From VGRF01 sp964460485 (GTDB taxonomy: Bacteria > Myxococcota_A > UBA9160 > UBA6930): a DNA stretch of 64,000 nucleotides. The notes under the pieces are model-generated. The model saw only the letters and a program-made list of their open reading frames with translations, made no database searches and had not been told where the DNA came from. Made by a program: the position numbers and the translations under genes. Positions 1 through 8,764 of this stretch are shown one piece after another. The number at the start of each line of letters is the position of its first letter. Positions within the stretch are counted from its first letter, which is position 1. The stretch is from contig CAYWRY010000002.1 in assembly GCA_964460485.1 (NCBI GenBank), positions 8,118 through 72,117 on the forward strand. Reading direction: 5' to 3'.

Positions 1-620
1 ACACGCCTCTCCAGCTCGCCGTCTCCTACGCGGCGATCGCCAACGGCGGGCGCGTGATGAAGCCGCGCCTCGTGCTGAGGCTCGAGGACCGCGACGGCAA
101 GACCGTGCAGGCGTTCGATCCCGAGGAGCGCGAGCACGCGACGGTCTCCGCCGCGAATCTCGCGATCGTGCGCGAGGGGCTGACGGCGGTGGTCGAAGTT
201 GCCGGCGGCACCGGCTCGCGAGCGAGAGTGCCGGGCGTTCGCGTCGCCGGAAAGACGGGCACGGTGCAGGTGGTGAGCCTCGATCGCGTGCGCAGGATGC
301 GCGAGGAGGACATCCCGGTGCGCTTCCGCGACCACGCCTGGTTCGCCGCGTTCGCACCGGCCGACAGCCCCGAGATCGCGGTGGCGGTGTTCGTCGAGCA
401 CGGTCTGCACGGCAGCAGCGCAGCGGCGCCGATCGCGCAGCGCGTGTTGGCGAAGTACTTCCAGAAGCGGGGCCTGAGCCCGATCCCCGACGCGCAGCCG
501 CCGCCGCGCGCGCCGCAGCACCCCGCGCCGCTGCCGCGCCTGCAGCAGGCGGCCGTGCCGGTGTCGCTGCCGCCCGGCGCAGGCGCGCCGGCGGCCGTCG
601 CCGGAGGCGCGCAGCCGTGA
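1..620 (+). CDS. mrdA: Penicillin-binding protein 2, C-terminal part (cut by window edge)
   Basis: C-terminal ~205 residues of a class B penicillin-binding protein, the transpeptidase that cross-links peptidoglycan during cell elongation in the periplasm. The reading frame is open from base 3, so the start and the SxxK and SxN motifs lie upstream of the window. The third active-site motif, KTG, is present as VAGKTGTVQV. The tail is an unusual Pro/Ala/Gln-rich stretch of about 50 residues after the transpeptidase fold. The stop overlaps the GTG start of rodA (GTGA), the usual mrdA-rodA pairing. A monofunctional PBP of another class is possible, but the rodA neighbour favours PBP2. Confidence 0.9.
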   Translation, partial: TPLQLAVSYAAIANGGRVMKPRLVLRLEDRDGKTVQAFDPEEREHATVSAANLAIVREGLTAVVEVAGGTGSRARVPGVRVAGKTGTVQVVSLDRVRRMREEDIPVRFRDHAWFAAFAPADSPEIAVAVFVEHGLHGSSAAAPIAQRVLAKYFQKRGLSPIPDAQPPPRAPQHPAPLPRLQQAAVPVSLPPGAGAPAAVAGGAQP

Positions 621-1735
621 TCGCGATCGACCGGCGCGCCTTCCAGCACTTCGACTGGCCGCTGCTCGCGCTGATCCTCGCGATCCTGGCGATCGGCTTC
701 ATGAACCTGTTCTCGACGACGCAGCCGTTGCCGCCGCCGTCGGTCGGCGTCGCCGCCGAGTTCAAGACGCAGCTCGCCGCCCTCGCGCTCGGCGCGGCCG
801 GCATGATCGCCGCGATCGTCGTCGACTACCGGCGGCTCGAGCGCGGCGCGCCACTTCTCTACACGCTCGCCCTCGCGGGCATCGCCGCGACTGTGCTGTT
901 CGGCGTCGAGATCCGCGGCAACAAGTCGTGGCTGAAGCTCGGCCCCCTCTCCATCCAGCCGGCGGAGTTCGCGAAGCTCGGCCTGATCGTGATGCTGGCG
1001 CGCTACTTCCATCGCCACCCGCCGGGCGAGATGCGGCGACTGCTCGACCTGTTCGTGCCCGGCTTCCTGCTGGCGCTGCCCGTCGGTCTCATCGTGCTCC
1101 AGCACGACACCGGCGTGGCGGTGCTCACGCTCGCGATCGGCGCGACCTTCTTCCTCTTCGTCGCGTTGCCCTGGCGCACCTGGGCGATCCTCACGGTGAT
1201 CGCCGCCGCGGCTGCGGTCGGCGCCTGGGAGTTCGGCCTCAAGCCCTATCAGCGCGAGCGCGTGCTCTCGTTCGTGGGCGCCGGCAGCGGCGACGCGCTC
1301 GGCTCCGATTACCAGGCCATCCAGTCGCGCATCGCGGTCGGCTCGGGAGGGCTCGCGGGCCAGGGTTGGCTCGCGGGCCCGCAGAACCGCGGCCAATTCC
1401 TGCCGACCCAGCACTCGGACTTCGCGTTCTCCGTGCTCGCCGAGGAGTGGGGCTTCGCAGGCAGCGCGACGCTGCTCGTGCTCTACGCGGGGCTCTTGCT
1501 GTGGGGCCTCGCGATCGCGGCCAACTCGAGGGACGGCTTCGGCGGCATGCTCGCGGTGGGGGTGGTCAGCATGCTGCTCTGGCCAGCCGTGATCAACGTG
1601 GCGATGGTGCTCGGGCTCGCGCCCGTGATCGGCGTTCCGCTCCCGCTGGTCAGCTATGGCGGCTCCCAGCTGCTCGCGAACTTGGTCGCGCTCGGGCTGC
1701 TGCTGAACGTCTCGATGCGGCGCTACGTGTTCTGA
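617..1735 (+). CDS. rodA: Rod-shape determining SEDS glycosyltransferase RodA
   Basis: 372-residue polytopic inner-membrane protein of the SEDS (FtsW/RodA/SpoVE) family, the peptidoglycan polymerase that works with PBP2 during elongation. Visible hallmarks are the IQPAEFAKLG block, the TQHSDFAFSVLAEEWGF loop and the C-terminal PLVSYGGSQL motif, with about ten hydrophobic helices. The GTG start overlaps the PBP2 stop, indicating translational coupling. Length matches RodA (about 370) better than FtsW, and no division genes are visible nearby. Confidence 0.95.
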   Translation: MIAIDRRAFQHFDWPLLALILAILAIGFMNLFSTTQPLPPPSVGVAAEFKTQLAALALGAAGMIAAIVVDYRRLERGAPLLYTLALAGIAATVLFGVEIRGNKSWLKLGPLSIQPAEFAKLGLIVMLARYFHRHPPGEMRRLLDLFVPGFLLALPVGLIVLQHDTGVAVLTLAIGATFFLFVALPWRTWAILTVIAAAAAVGAWEFGLKPYQRERVLSFVGAGSGDALGSDYQAIQSRIAVGSGGLAGQGWLAGPQNRGQFLPTQHSDFAFSVLAEEWGFAGSATLLVLYAGLLLWGLAIAANSRDGFGGMLAVGVVSMLLWPAVINVAMVLGLAPVIGVPLPLVSYGGSQLLANLVALGLLLNVSMRRYVF

Positions 1736-1759
1736 CCGCGCGCCGCCCCGCCTCGAACC

Positions 1760-1861
1760 GCGCTTCGCTTGCGCGTTCGACTCCGCTCGGCTTCGCCTCG
1801 CTGCGCGCTTCGCTTGCGCGTTCGACTCCGCTCGGCCTCGCCTCGCTGCGCGCTTCGCTTG
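1760..1861. repeat. 45-bp tandem direct repeat (2.3 copies) between rodA and trxA
   Basis: Two nearly identical 45-bp units (1760-1804 and 1805-1849, differing at one base in the part compared) plus a 12-bp third start lie directly against the trxA stop codon. Each unit contains the 16-mer CGTTCGACTCCGCTCG. The reverse complement of this 16-mer occurs exactly at 15664-15679 and in degenerate form at 29835-29850, all intergenic. It is therefore a low-copy dispersed intergenic repeat. No coding potential is apparent. Confidence 0.85.
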
Positions 1862-2185
1862 CTAGAGCACGCGCTGCACCAGCTCCTCGAACGCGCTCTT
1901 GGGCCGCGCGCCGGTGATCTGGCCGACGACGGTGCCGTTCTTGAAGGCGAGCACCGTCGGAATCGCGCGCACGCCGTACTTGCCGGGCGTCGCGGGGTTC
2001 TCGTCGATGTTCATCTTGACGACCTTCACCTTGCCATCGTACTGCGCGGAGAGGTCTTTCACGATCGGCGCGATTGCGCGGCACGGAGCGCACCACTCGG
2101 CCCAAAAATCGATCACGGTCGGGAGTTCCGACTTCAGCACCTCGGATTCGAAGTTCGCGTCGGTCACGTCGATGATGCCTGCCAT
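1862..2185 (-). CDS. trxA: Thioredoxin
   Basis: 107-residue single-domain cytoplasmic thioredoxin, a general protein disulfide reductase. The redox motif is WCAPC (Cys32, Cys35), with Ala where WCGPC has Gly, and the cis-Pro loop RAIPTV is present. The ATG at 2185 is preceded by a good Shine-Dalgarno (AGGAGAG); longer in-frame starts upstream have no homology support. It stands alone on the minus strand, converging on rodA and divergent from the macrodomain gene. Confidence 0.95.
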   Translation of the reverse strand: MAGIIDVTDANFESEVLKSELPTVIDFWAEWCAPCRAIAPIVKDLSAQYDGKVKVVKMNIDENPATPGKYGVRAIPTVLAFKNGTVVGQITGARPKSAFEELVQRVL

Positions 2186-2453
2186 CGCGGCTCTCTCCTG
2201 GGTAGGGCGTCGGTGGTCGCTGCGCGCTCGCCACAGATGTGCGAGCGCGCCGGAACGTCGCAAACCGACGCCGCAGGCGCCCGCACTTCTGCGCGCGATC
2301 GCGCGGCGTGCGGCGCGGCCACTCGCGCACGGCAAGCGCCGCGCACGTAGCAGCGGAGGGCACCGATCGTTACCTTGCGCGAGCTTCGATCTCCTCGATT
2401 TCACTCGGGTTTTCGCGACGCCGGCACGCGAGCCCGGCTCGAGAGTCCGCCGC
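2186..2453. promoter_or_regulatory. Divergent intergenic region trxA / macrodomain gene
   Basis: 268 bp without a supported gene between two divergent starts, so promoters for both directions should lie here. No clear -35/-10 pair, operator palindrome or riboswitch was recognised by eye. Confidence 0.4.
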
Positions 2454-3011
2454 ATGAGCGTGCGCATCACCCTGAAAGAAGGCGACATCGCGGCGGAAGC
2501 AGCGGACGCGATCGTGAACGCTGCGAACAGCGCGCTCGTGCTCGGCAGCGGCGTCGCCGGCGCGATTCGCGCGCGCGGAGGTCCGCAGATCCAGGCCGAA
2601 TGCGACCAGCACGGGCCGATCGCAGTGGGCGCCGCCGCGGTGACCGGCGCCGGCGCGCTCGCCGCGCGCTTCGTGATCCACGCCGCGACCATGCCGCCGG
2701 GCGGCATCGCCAGCGAGGCGAGCGTGCGCGCCGCGATGCGCAGCGCGCTCGCGGCGGCGCGCGAGCGCGGCGTCACGACGCTCGCGGTGCCCGCGCTGGG
2801 CGCGGGCGTCGCCGGGTTCTCGTTGCAGCGCTGCGCGGAGATCCTGCTCGAGGAGGCGCGCGCGCATGCGGCCGAGCCGACCTCGCTCGAGGAGATCCGT
2901 TTCGTGCTCTTCGGAGAACCGGCCTATCGCATGTTCGAGATGGTGAACGACTCCGCGCGGGTCACCGAGCAGCTCGCGAAGCTGCGCGCGCGCCCGCGCG
3001 CGGCGCACTAG
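2454..3011 (+). CDS. Macrodomain protein (ADP-ribose / O-acetyl-ADP-ribose hydrolase type)
   Basis: 185-residue stand-alone macrodomain of the Appr-1''-p processing family, which binds ADP-ribose and often removes it or an acetyl group from it. Evidence is the N-terminal GDIAAEAADAIVNAANS block with the catalytic-type Asn-Ala-Ala-Asn, the glycine-rich LGSGVAGAIR loop, the VIHAAT strand and the PALGAGVAGF phosphate loop. The ATG at 2454 was chosen because the fold begins at once. The stop is 9 bp before the CcsA-like gene, so it may be the first gene of the heme operon, an unusual place for a macrodomain. The exact substrate cannot be told. Confidence 0.85.
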   Translation: MSVRITLKEGDIAAEAADAIVNAANSALVLGSGVAGAIRARGGPQIQAECDQHGPIAVGAAAVTGAGALAARFVIHAATMPPGGIASEASVRAAMRSALAAARERGVTTLAVPALGAGVAGFSLQRCAEILLEEARAHAAEPTSLEEIRFVLFGEPAYRMFEMVNDSARVTEQLAKLRARPRAAH

Positions 3012-3020
3012 CGGCCCGCC

Positions 3021-3812
3021 GTGGCACACGCGTTCCACGTCGCGACGGCCGCGTTCTACCTGCTCGCGTCGATCGCGGCGGCTCTGGGCCTCGGCCTGCA
3101 CTCTCGGCCGGCGCAGCGTGCGGGCGCGTGGCTGCTCGCGGCCGGCGTGGTGGTGCACGCGGCCGCGTTCTGGCGACTCCACACGCTAACGCCCATGCCG
3201 TCGCTCACCGAGCTCCCGCTGGCCGCCTCGCTGATGGCGTGGCTCGCCGCGCTCTCCTTCTTCTTGCTGCACTCGCGCGTGCGCGGCCTCGCGCTCGCGG
3301 CGCTGATCGCTCCCGGCGCCTTCCTGGGCGCGTTCGCGGGCACGCTCTGGCTCTCGATCCGCACGGGAAGCCAGGAGCAGATGCACCCGCTGCTCGCGCA
3401 CCTGCACGTGGTGCTCGCGAGCGCCGGCTTCGCGCTGCTCGGGATCGCGGGCGCGGCAGGCGCGCTCTATCTCGCGCACCACCGCGCGATCAAGCAGAAG
3501 CGCGCGGCCGCGCAGTCGGCGCTGCCCTCGCTCGAGGCGCTCGAGCGCGCGAACGCCGCGTCGCTCGCGATCGGCTTCACGCTGCTCACGCTCGGTGTAC
3601 TGACCGGCGTGCTCTGGGTGGTCGAGAGCGAAGGCCAGCTCTGGCCCGGCGGCCTGCACGCCAACGCGACGCTGGCCGCGTGGGCGCTCTATGCCGCGAT
3701 CGCGGTCGCGCGCTTCGGCCTGCACGAGAGCGCGCGCCGGGCAGCGCTCCAGTCCGCGCTCGGCTTCGCGATCTTGCTGGTGAGCGTGGTCGGGCTGCGG
3801 GTGTGGCCGTGA
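3021..3812 (+). CDS. CcsA/HemX-like cytochrome c assembly membrane protein
   Basis: 263-residue inner-membrane protein with about eight predicted helices and the general pattern of the cytochrome C assembly (CcsA/YpjD/HemX) family, whose members handle heme or regulate its synthesis. A conserved-looking WVVESEG segment lies near residue 200. The GTG start is 9 bp after the macrodomain gene, and the stop overlaps the GTG of hemA (GTGA). A CcsA-like gene directly before hemA is a known bacterial arrangement and supports a role in heme metabolism rather than a full cytochrome c maturation system, as no CcsB/ResB gene is present. Confidence 0.85.
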   Translation: MAHAFHVATAAFYLLASIAAALGLGLHSRPAQRAGAWLLAAGVVVHAAAFWRLHTLTPMPSLTELPLAASLMAWLAALSFFLLHSRVRGLALAALIAPGAFLGAFAGTLWLSIRTGSQEQMHPLLAHLHVVLASAGFALLGIAGAAGALYLAHHRAIKQKRAAAQSALPSLEALERANAASLAIGFTLLTLGVLTGVLWVVESEGQLWPGGLHANATLAAWALYAAIAVARFGLHESARRAALQSALGFAILLVSVVGLRVWP

Positions 3813-5101
3813 ATCTGCTCCTGCTCGGCATCAGCCACCGCACCGCACCGCTCGAGCTGCGCGAGCGCTACGCGGTCGACGACCCGCAGCCGGCGCTCGT
3901 GAAGCTGGCGCGCAGCGCCGAGATCGAAGAGGCGGTGGTGCTGTCCACCTGCAATCGGGTCGAGGTGCTGGTGGCGACGAACGACCTCGAGGCAGCGCGC
4001 GTGCGCGTGCGGTCCTTCTTCGAGCGCGAGCTCGCCCCCGAACAGGCGCCGCGCGCGCGTGAGCTCGAGGGGGCGCTCTACGAGCTGCACGACACCGCCG
4101 CGGTGCGCCACGCCTTCCGCGTGGCGTGCTCGACCGATTCTCAGGTCGTCGGCGAGCCGCAGATCCTCGGACAGGTGAAAGACGCCTACCGCGCCGCCGT
4201 CGCGAGCGGCGCCTGCGGGCCGATCCTCTCGCGTCTCTACCAGCGCGCCTTCGCCACCGCCAAGCGCGTGCGCAACGAGACGAAGATCGCCGAGCGCCCG
4301 ATCTCGGTGGCGCGCGTGGCGGTGCAGCTCGCCGAGCAGATCTTCGAGTCGCTCGCGGACAAGTCCGCCCTGCTGGTGGGCGCGGGCGAGATGATCGAGC
4401 TCGCGCTCGAGGCGCTGGTGAAGGGCGGTCTCGCCGCGGTGCACGTCGCCAACCGCACGCCGGCGCGCGCGTCGGCGCTCGCGGCGAAGTTCGGCGCCAG
4501 CGCCCACGGGCTCGGCGAGCTGCCGCAGCTGCTCGCACACAGCGACGTGGTGCTCACCTGCATCGGCGGGCACGAGCCGATCCTCGACGCGTCGCTGTTC
4601 GCCGCCGCGCTCCACGAGCGCCGCGAGCGGCCGATCTTCGCGATCGACATCGGCGTGCCGCGCAACATCGACCCTGCGGCGAACCGGCTCGAGGGCGTCT
4701 ACCTCTACGACCTCGACGACCTGCAGGGCGTCGCGCGCGCGAACGCGGACGAGCGGCGCCGCGAGGTCGAGCGCGCCGAGGCGATCGTGCTGGAGGAGCA
4801 GCAACGTTTCGACGGCTGGCTCGGCGCGCTGGCGGCGGTGCCGACCATCCGCGCCCTCGTGCAGCGCGGGGAGTCCATCCGTGCGCGCGAGCTCGAGCGC
4901 TCGCTGGCGGGCGTCGCGCTCGGGGAACGCGAGCGCGAGGCGGTCGAGGCCGCCACGCGTGCGATCGTGAACAAGCTGTTGCACGCGCCGCTCGCGAAGC
5001 TGCGCGCGGAGCAGGACCGCGAAGCCGGCCTGGCACAGCTCGAGGCAGCGCGCGCACTGTTCGGGCTCGACGACGAGAGCGGCGAGGAGAGCGCGGAATG
5101 A
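3809..5101 (+). CDS. hemA: Glutamyl-tRNA reductase
   Basis: 430-residue NADPH-dependent glutamyl-tRNA reductase, the first step of C5 tetrapyrrole synthesis (Glu-tRNA to glutamate-1-semialdehyde). The N-terminal LLGISHRTAP motif and the catalytic Cys48 in LSTCNRVE are present, followed by the SQVVGEPQILGQVK block, a Rossmann NADPH site (LLVGAGEM) and the C-terminal dimerisation helices. The GTG start overlaps the upstream stop, and the stop overlaps the hemC ATG. Presence of hemA shows the C5 pathway, not ALA synthase; hemL is not in the window. Confidence 0.96.
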   Translation: MNLLLLGISHRTAPLELRERYAVDDPQPALVKLARSAEIEEAVVLSTCNRVEVLVATNDLEAARVRVRSFFERELAPEQAPRARELEGALYELHDTAAVRHAFRVACSTDSQVVGEPQILGQVKDAYRAAVASGACGPILSRLYQRAFATAKRVRNETKIAERPISVARVAVQLAEQIFESLADKSALLVGAGEMIELALEALVKGGLAAVHVANRTPARASALAAKFGASAHGLGELPQLLAHSDVVLTCIGGHEPILDASLFAAALHERRERPIFAIDIGVPRNIDPAANRLEGVYLYDLDDLQGVARANADERRREVERAEAIVLEEQQRFDGWLGALAAVPTIRALVQRGESIRARELERSLAGVALGEREREAVEAATRAIVNKLLHAPLAKLRAEQDREAGLAQLEAARALFGLDDESGEESAE

Positions 5102-6027
5102 AGCCGCTGCGCATCGCGACGCGCGGCAGCGCGCTCGCGCTCGCTCAGGCGCGCGCGATCGGCGCCGCTGCGGAGGCCGCCACGGGCCGCGCCTTCGAGC
5201 TCGTGATTCTCCAGACCACGGGCGATCGCATCCAGGACCGCTCGCTCGCCGCGATCGGTGGCAAGGGCCTGTTCGTGAAGGAGATCCAGGAGGCGCTGCT
5301 CGACGGGCGCGCGGATCTCGCCGTCCACTCGGCGAAGGACCTGCCCGCGAAGACGCCCGAGCGCCTCGCCTTGGTCGCCTTCCCGCGCAGAGCCGACCCC
5401 CGCGACGCGCTCGTCGCCCGCGACCCCGGCCTGCGCGTGGGCTTGTTGCCGCGCGGGGCGCGCGTCGGCACGGGCAGCGTGCGGCGCGCGAGCCAGCTGC
5501 GCGCGCGGCGCCCCGACCTCGAGCTGGTGCCCTTGCGCGGCAACGTGGACACGCGGCTGCGCAAGCTCGACGAGCTGGCGCTCCACGCGGTCGTGCTCGC
5601 CTGTGCCGGGCTCGACCGGCTCGGCCTCTCCGAGCGCATCCACGAGCGCATCGAGACCGACGATCTGCTGCCGGCGGTGGGGCAGGGCACGCTCGCGCTC
5701 GAGGTGCGCGCCGACGACGCGTTCGCGCGCGAGATCGCCGCGCTCGACGACCCGACCACGCGCGCCTGCCTGCTCGCGGAGCGCGGCTTCCAGGCCGGCC
5801 TCGAGGGCGACTGCGCGGTGCCGATCGCCGCGTTCGCCGAGCTCGACCACGCCGGCCGCTTGCGGCTGCGGGGCCTCGTTGCGCGGCCCGACGGCACCAA
5901 GGTCGTGCGCGGCGAGATCGAGGCGAGCGCCTCGGACGCCGCACGGGCGGGCGTCGAGCTCGCGAGCGAGCTGCGCGCGCGCGGCGGCGAGGAGATCCTG
6001 GCGGCGCTGCGCGGAAGCGCGCGGTGA
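5098..6027 (+). CDS. hemC: Porphobilinogen deaminase (hydroxymethylbilane synthase)
   Basis: 309-residue cytosolic enzyme that polymerises four porphobilinogens into hydroxymethylbilane. Evidence: N-terminal IATRGSALALAQ, the GKGLFVKEIQEALL and HSAKDLP active-site blocks, RRASQL, and GDCAVPIAAF, whose Cys239 carries the dipyrromethane cofactor. It overlaps hemA (ATGA) and cobA/hemD (GTGA), so the four heme genes look like one polycistronic unit. Confidence 0.97.
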   Translation: MKPLRIATRGSALALAQARAIGAAAEAATGRAFELVILQTTGDRIQDRSLAAIGGKGLFVKEIQEALLDGRADLAVHSAKDLPAKTPERLALVAFPRRADPRDALVARDPGLRVGLLPRGARVGTGSVRRASQLRARRPDLELVPLRGNVDTRLRKLDELALHAVVLACAGLDRLGLSERIHERIETDDLLPAVGQGTLALEVRADDAFAREIAALDDPTTRACLLAERGFQAGLEGDCAVPIAAFAELDHAGRLRLRGLVARPDGTKVVRGEIEASASDAARAGVELASELRARGGEEILAALRGSAR

Positions 6028-7565
6028 GCGGTGCCGGCCGCGTCGTGCTGGTTGGCGCGGGGCCCGGCGCGCCGGACCTCCTCACGCTGCGCGGCGAGCG
6101 CGCGCTGCGCGAGGCCGATGCCGTCGTGTACGACGCGCTCGCGGCAGAGTCGCTGCTCTCGCTCGCGCCGGAGCACGCGCTGCGCATCGACGTCGGACGC
6201 CGCGGCCACAGCGAGCCCGCGCGCCCCCAGGAGGAAGTGAGCGCGCTGCTCGTGAGGCTCGCGCGCGAGGGCAAGCGAGTCGTGCGCCTCAAGGGCGGCG
6301 ACCCCTACGTGTTCGGCCGCGGCGGCGAGGAGGCCGCGGCGTGCTGCGCGGCGGGCGTCGCCTGCGAGGTCGTGCCGGGCGTCAGCTCGGCGATCGGCGC
6401 GCTCGCCTACGCGGGCATTCCCGTGACCGATCGCCGCTACGCCGCGTCGTTCGCCGTCGTCACCGGCCACAAGGATCCCGGCCAGGTGCGCGAGAACGTG
6501 CGCTGGGCGGAGCTGGCCCGCGCCGCCGACACGCTCGTGGTGCTGATGGCGATGCGAAACCTCGAGCAGATCCTCGGCGAGATCCTCGCCGGCGGACGCG
6601 CGCCGGAGACTCCCGCGGCCTGCGTGATGAGCGGGACCAGCGGCGCGCAGCGCAGCGTGGTCGCCACGCTCGGCACGCTCGCGGCGCGCGTGCGCGAGGC
6701 GGGCCTCGGCGCGCCGGCCGCCGTCGTGATCGGCGACGTGGTGCGCCTCGCGCCCGAGCTCGCCTGGTGGGAGCGCCTGCCGCTGTTCGGGAAGCGCGTG
6801 CTCGTGACGCGTCAAGCGAGCCAGGCGGGCGAATGGCAACGCGCGCTCGAATCGGCGGGCGCGGTGCCCGTGCTGGTGCCGGCGATCCGCATCGCGCCGT
6901 TGCGCGACTCGGCGTCGCTGTCTGCGGCGTTTGCCGCGCTGGGCGACTACGACTGGCTGGTCGCCGCCAGCGCGAACGCTCTGCGCGAGCTGGGTGCCGC
7001 GGCGCGCGAACGCGCCACGACGCTGGCCGCGCTGCGGGCGCGCGTCGCGTGCGTGGGCGAGGCGAGCGCCGAGGCGGCGCGCGCACTCGGCCTCGCGCCC
7101 GAGTCCGGAAGCGGCGGCGACGCACAGCGGCTGCTCGCCTGGCTGCTCGCGCAGGGCGAGTGGCGCGGGCGCCGCGTGCTCTTGCCCCGCGCCGAGGGGG
7201 CCGGCGACACGCTGCCCGCAGGCCTGCGCGCCGCGGGCGCGCGCGTCGACGAGCTCGCGCTCTACCGAACCGAGGCCGCCCCCTTCGACTGCGCCGCTCT
7301 GCTGGCAGACCTGCGCGGCGGCCGGCTCGACGTGCTGGCCTTTGCGAGCCCCTCGGCGGCGCGCCACTTTGCCGCGGGCATGGGCGGAGAGGGCGTCGCC
7401 GCTGCGCGCAGCGCGGCGATCGCGGCGATCGGGCCCGTCACGGCCGAGGCGCTGCGCGCCGTGAATCTCGCACCTGATCTCGTGGCGGAGACGCCGAGCG
7501 CCGATGGACTCGTGGCCGCGCTGGAGCGGCACTTCTCGCGTCGACGGCAGGAGGAATCGCGATGA
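6024..7565 (+). CDS. cobA-hemD: Fused uroporphyrinogen-III methyltransferase / uroporphyrinogen-III synthase
   Basis: 513-residue bifunctional protein. Residues ~1-250 are a SUMT (CobA/CysG-C) with VLVGAGPGAPDLLT, LKGGDPYVFGRGGEE and the VVPGVSSAIGA block, making precorrin-2 for siroheme or cobalamin. Residues ~255-513 are HemD, starting at GKRVLVTR and ending in the FASPSAARHFA and AIGPVTAEAL motifs, closing hydroxymethylbilane to uroporphyrinogen III. This fusion is known from other bacteria. No CysG-A dehydrogenase/ferrochelatase domain is attached. GTG start inside the hemC stop; stop overlaps the hemB ATG. Confidence 0.94.
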   Translation: MSGAGRVVLVGAGPGAPDLLTLRGERALREADAVVYDALAAESLLSLAPEHALRIDVGRRGHSEPARPQEEVSALLVRLAREGKRVVRLKGGDPYVFGRGGEEAAACCAAGVACEVVPGVSSAIGALAYAGIPVTDRRYAASFAVVTGHKDPGQVRENVRWAELARAADTLVVLMAMRNLEQILGEILAGGRAPETPAACVMSGTSGAQRSVVATLGTLAARVREAGLGAPAAVVIGDVVRLAPELAWWERLPLFGKRVLVTRQASQAGEWQRALESAGAVPVLVPAIRIAPLRDSASLSAAFAALGDYDWLVAASANALRELGAAARERATTLAALRARVACVGEASAEAARALGLAPESGSGGDAQRLLAWLLAQGEWRGRRVLLPRAEGAGDTLPAGLRAAGARVDELALYRTEAAPFDCAALLADLRGGRLDVLAFASPSAARHFAAGMGGEGVAAARSAAIAAIGPVTAEALRAVNLAPDLVAETPSADGLVAALERHFSRRRQEESR

Positions 7566-8536
7566 GCTTTCCGCGAACGCGCATGCGCAGGCTGCGCGGC
7601 AGCGAGACGCTGCGGCGCATGTTCCGCGAGACGAGGCTCTCGCGCGACGATCTGGTGCAGCCGCTCTTCGTCGTGGAAGGAAGCGGCGTGCGCGAGGCGA
7701 TCGGTTCGATGCCCGGGCAGCACCGCTTCTCCGTCGACCAGCTCGTGCTCGAGTGCAAGGAGCTCGCGGACCTCGGAGTGCCCGCGGTGATCCTGTTCGG
7801 CGTGCCCGACGAGAAGGACGCGCGCGGATCCCAGGCCGACGCCGCGGACGGAGTCGCGCAGCGCGCGGTCGCCGCGGTCAAGGCGCAGGTGCCGGGCCTC
7901 GTGGTGATGACGGACGTCTGCCTGTGCGAGTACACCGACCACGGCCACTGCGGGATCGTGCAGGGCGAACGCGTGCTCAACGACCCCTCGGTGGCTCGTC
8001 TGGCCGAGACCGCGCTCTCCCACGCGCGCGCCGGCGCCGACGTCGTCGCGCCCTCGGACATGATGGACGGCCGCGTCGCCGCCATCCGCACGCGCCTCGA
8101 CGAGAGCGGCTTCGAGGAGGTCGCGATCCTCGCCTACGCCGCCAAGTTCGCGAGCGCCTACTACGGACCGTTTCGCGAGGCCGCGGAGAGCACGCCGGCG
8201 TTCGGCGACCGGCGCGCCTATCAGATGGATCCGTCGAACCGCCGCGAGGCGCTGCGCGAGATGCGCCTCGACCTGGAAGAGGGCGCCGACGCGCTGATGG
8301 TGAAGCCGGCGACGCCCTACCTCGACGTGCTCGCCGACGCGCGCCGCGAGCTCGACGTGCCGCTCGCCGCGTATCACGTGAGCGGCGAGTACGCGATGAT
8401 CCATGCGGCGGCGCAGCGCGGCTGGATCGACGGAGAGCGCGCGATGCACGAGGCGCTCGTCGGGATCAAGCGGGCGGGAGCGGACTTGATCCTGACGTAC
8501 GCAGCCAAGGAGTGGGCGCGCAAGCTCGGGGGGTGA
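7562..8536 (+). CDS. hemB: Delta-aminolevulinic acid dehydratase (porphobilinogen synthase)
   Basis: 324-residue enzyme condensing two 5-aminolevulinates to porphobilinogen. The Cys-rich metal site TDVCLCEYTDHGHCG (Cys120, Cys122, Cys130) indicates a zinc-dependent form. The Schiff-base lysines lie in YAAKFASAYYGPFREA and LMVKPATPYLD. The start ATG overlaps the preceding stop. Gene order is hemA-hemC-cobA/hemD-hemB, with enzyme order not followed. Confidence 0.97.
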   Translation: MSFPRTRMRRLRGSETLRRMFRETRLSRDDLVQPLFVVEGSGVREAIGSMPGQHRFSVDQLVLECKELADLGVPAVILFGVPDEKDARGSQADAADGVAQRAVAAVKAQVPGLVVMTDVCLCEYTDHGHCGIVQGERVLNDPSVARLAETALSHARAGADVVAPSDMMDGRVAAIRTRLDESGFEEVAILAYAAKFASAYYGPFREAAESTPAFGDRRAYQMDPSNRREALREMRLDLEEGADALMVKPATPYLDVLADARRELDVPLAAYHVSGEYAMIHAAAQRGWIDGERAMHEALVGIKRAGADLILTYAAKEWARKLGG

Positions 8537-8645
8537 GGGAAGGCTCGTCGCGTGAGTCCGCAGCCGCAGCGCGCCCCCGGCCCCGCCGCGGCTGCTCGTG
8601 CCGGGTTCGCCCCCGCGCTCGTCGCGGGTGGGGAGGGCGCGGATC

Positions 8646-8666
8646 GGCGCGCCCTGCGGGCGCGCC
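8646..8666. terminator. GC hairpin downstream of hemB
   Basis: Perfect 9-bp stem GGCGCGCCC / GGGCGCGCC with a 3-nt loop, within the 228-bp gap 8537-8764 after hemB. A second, weaker stem (GCAGCCGC 8560-8567 / GCGGCTGC 8588-8595) lies nearer the stop codon. No U-tract follows, so terminator function is inferred. Nothing else was recognised in the gap. Confidence 0.4.
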
Positions 8667-8764
8667 TCCCGCGCGCTTCGCGAGTTTCGCGGATGGGTGG
8701 ATTGCGGCGGGTCGTGGCGTGGCGCGGCTCAGGCGGTGTGGTCGCTCAGACGAGAAGGTCGTTC

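Noticed and set aside
1760..1861. 45-bp direct repeats as a possible CRISPR array
   Set aside because: Units are contiguous with no unique spacers, there are only 2.3 copies, and no cas genes are nearby.
2186..2776. Long N-terminal extension of thioredoxin on the minus strand
   Set aside because: Antisense to the macrodomain gene, no homology, and a clear Shine-Dalgarno precedes the ATG at 2185.
8552..8764. N-terminal extension of the DUF4177-like gene
   Set aside because: The in-frame sequence upstream of 8765 is low-complexity Pro/Ala/Arg with no family support, and the ribosome site lies just before 8765.
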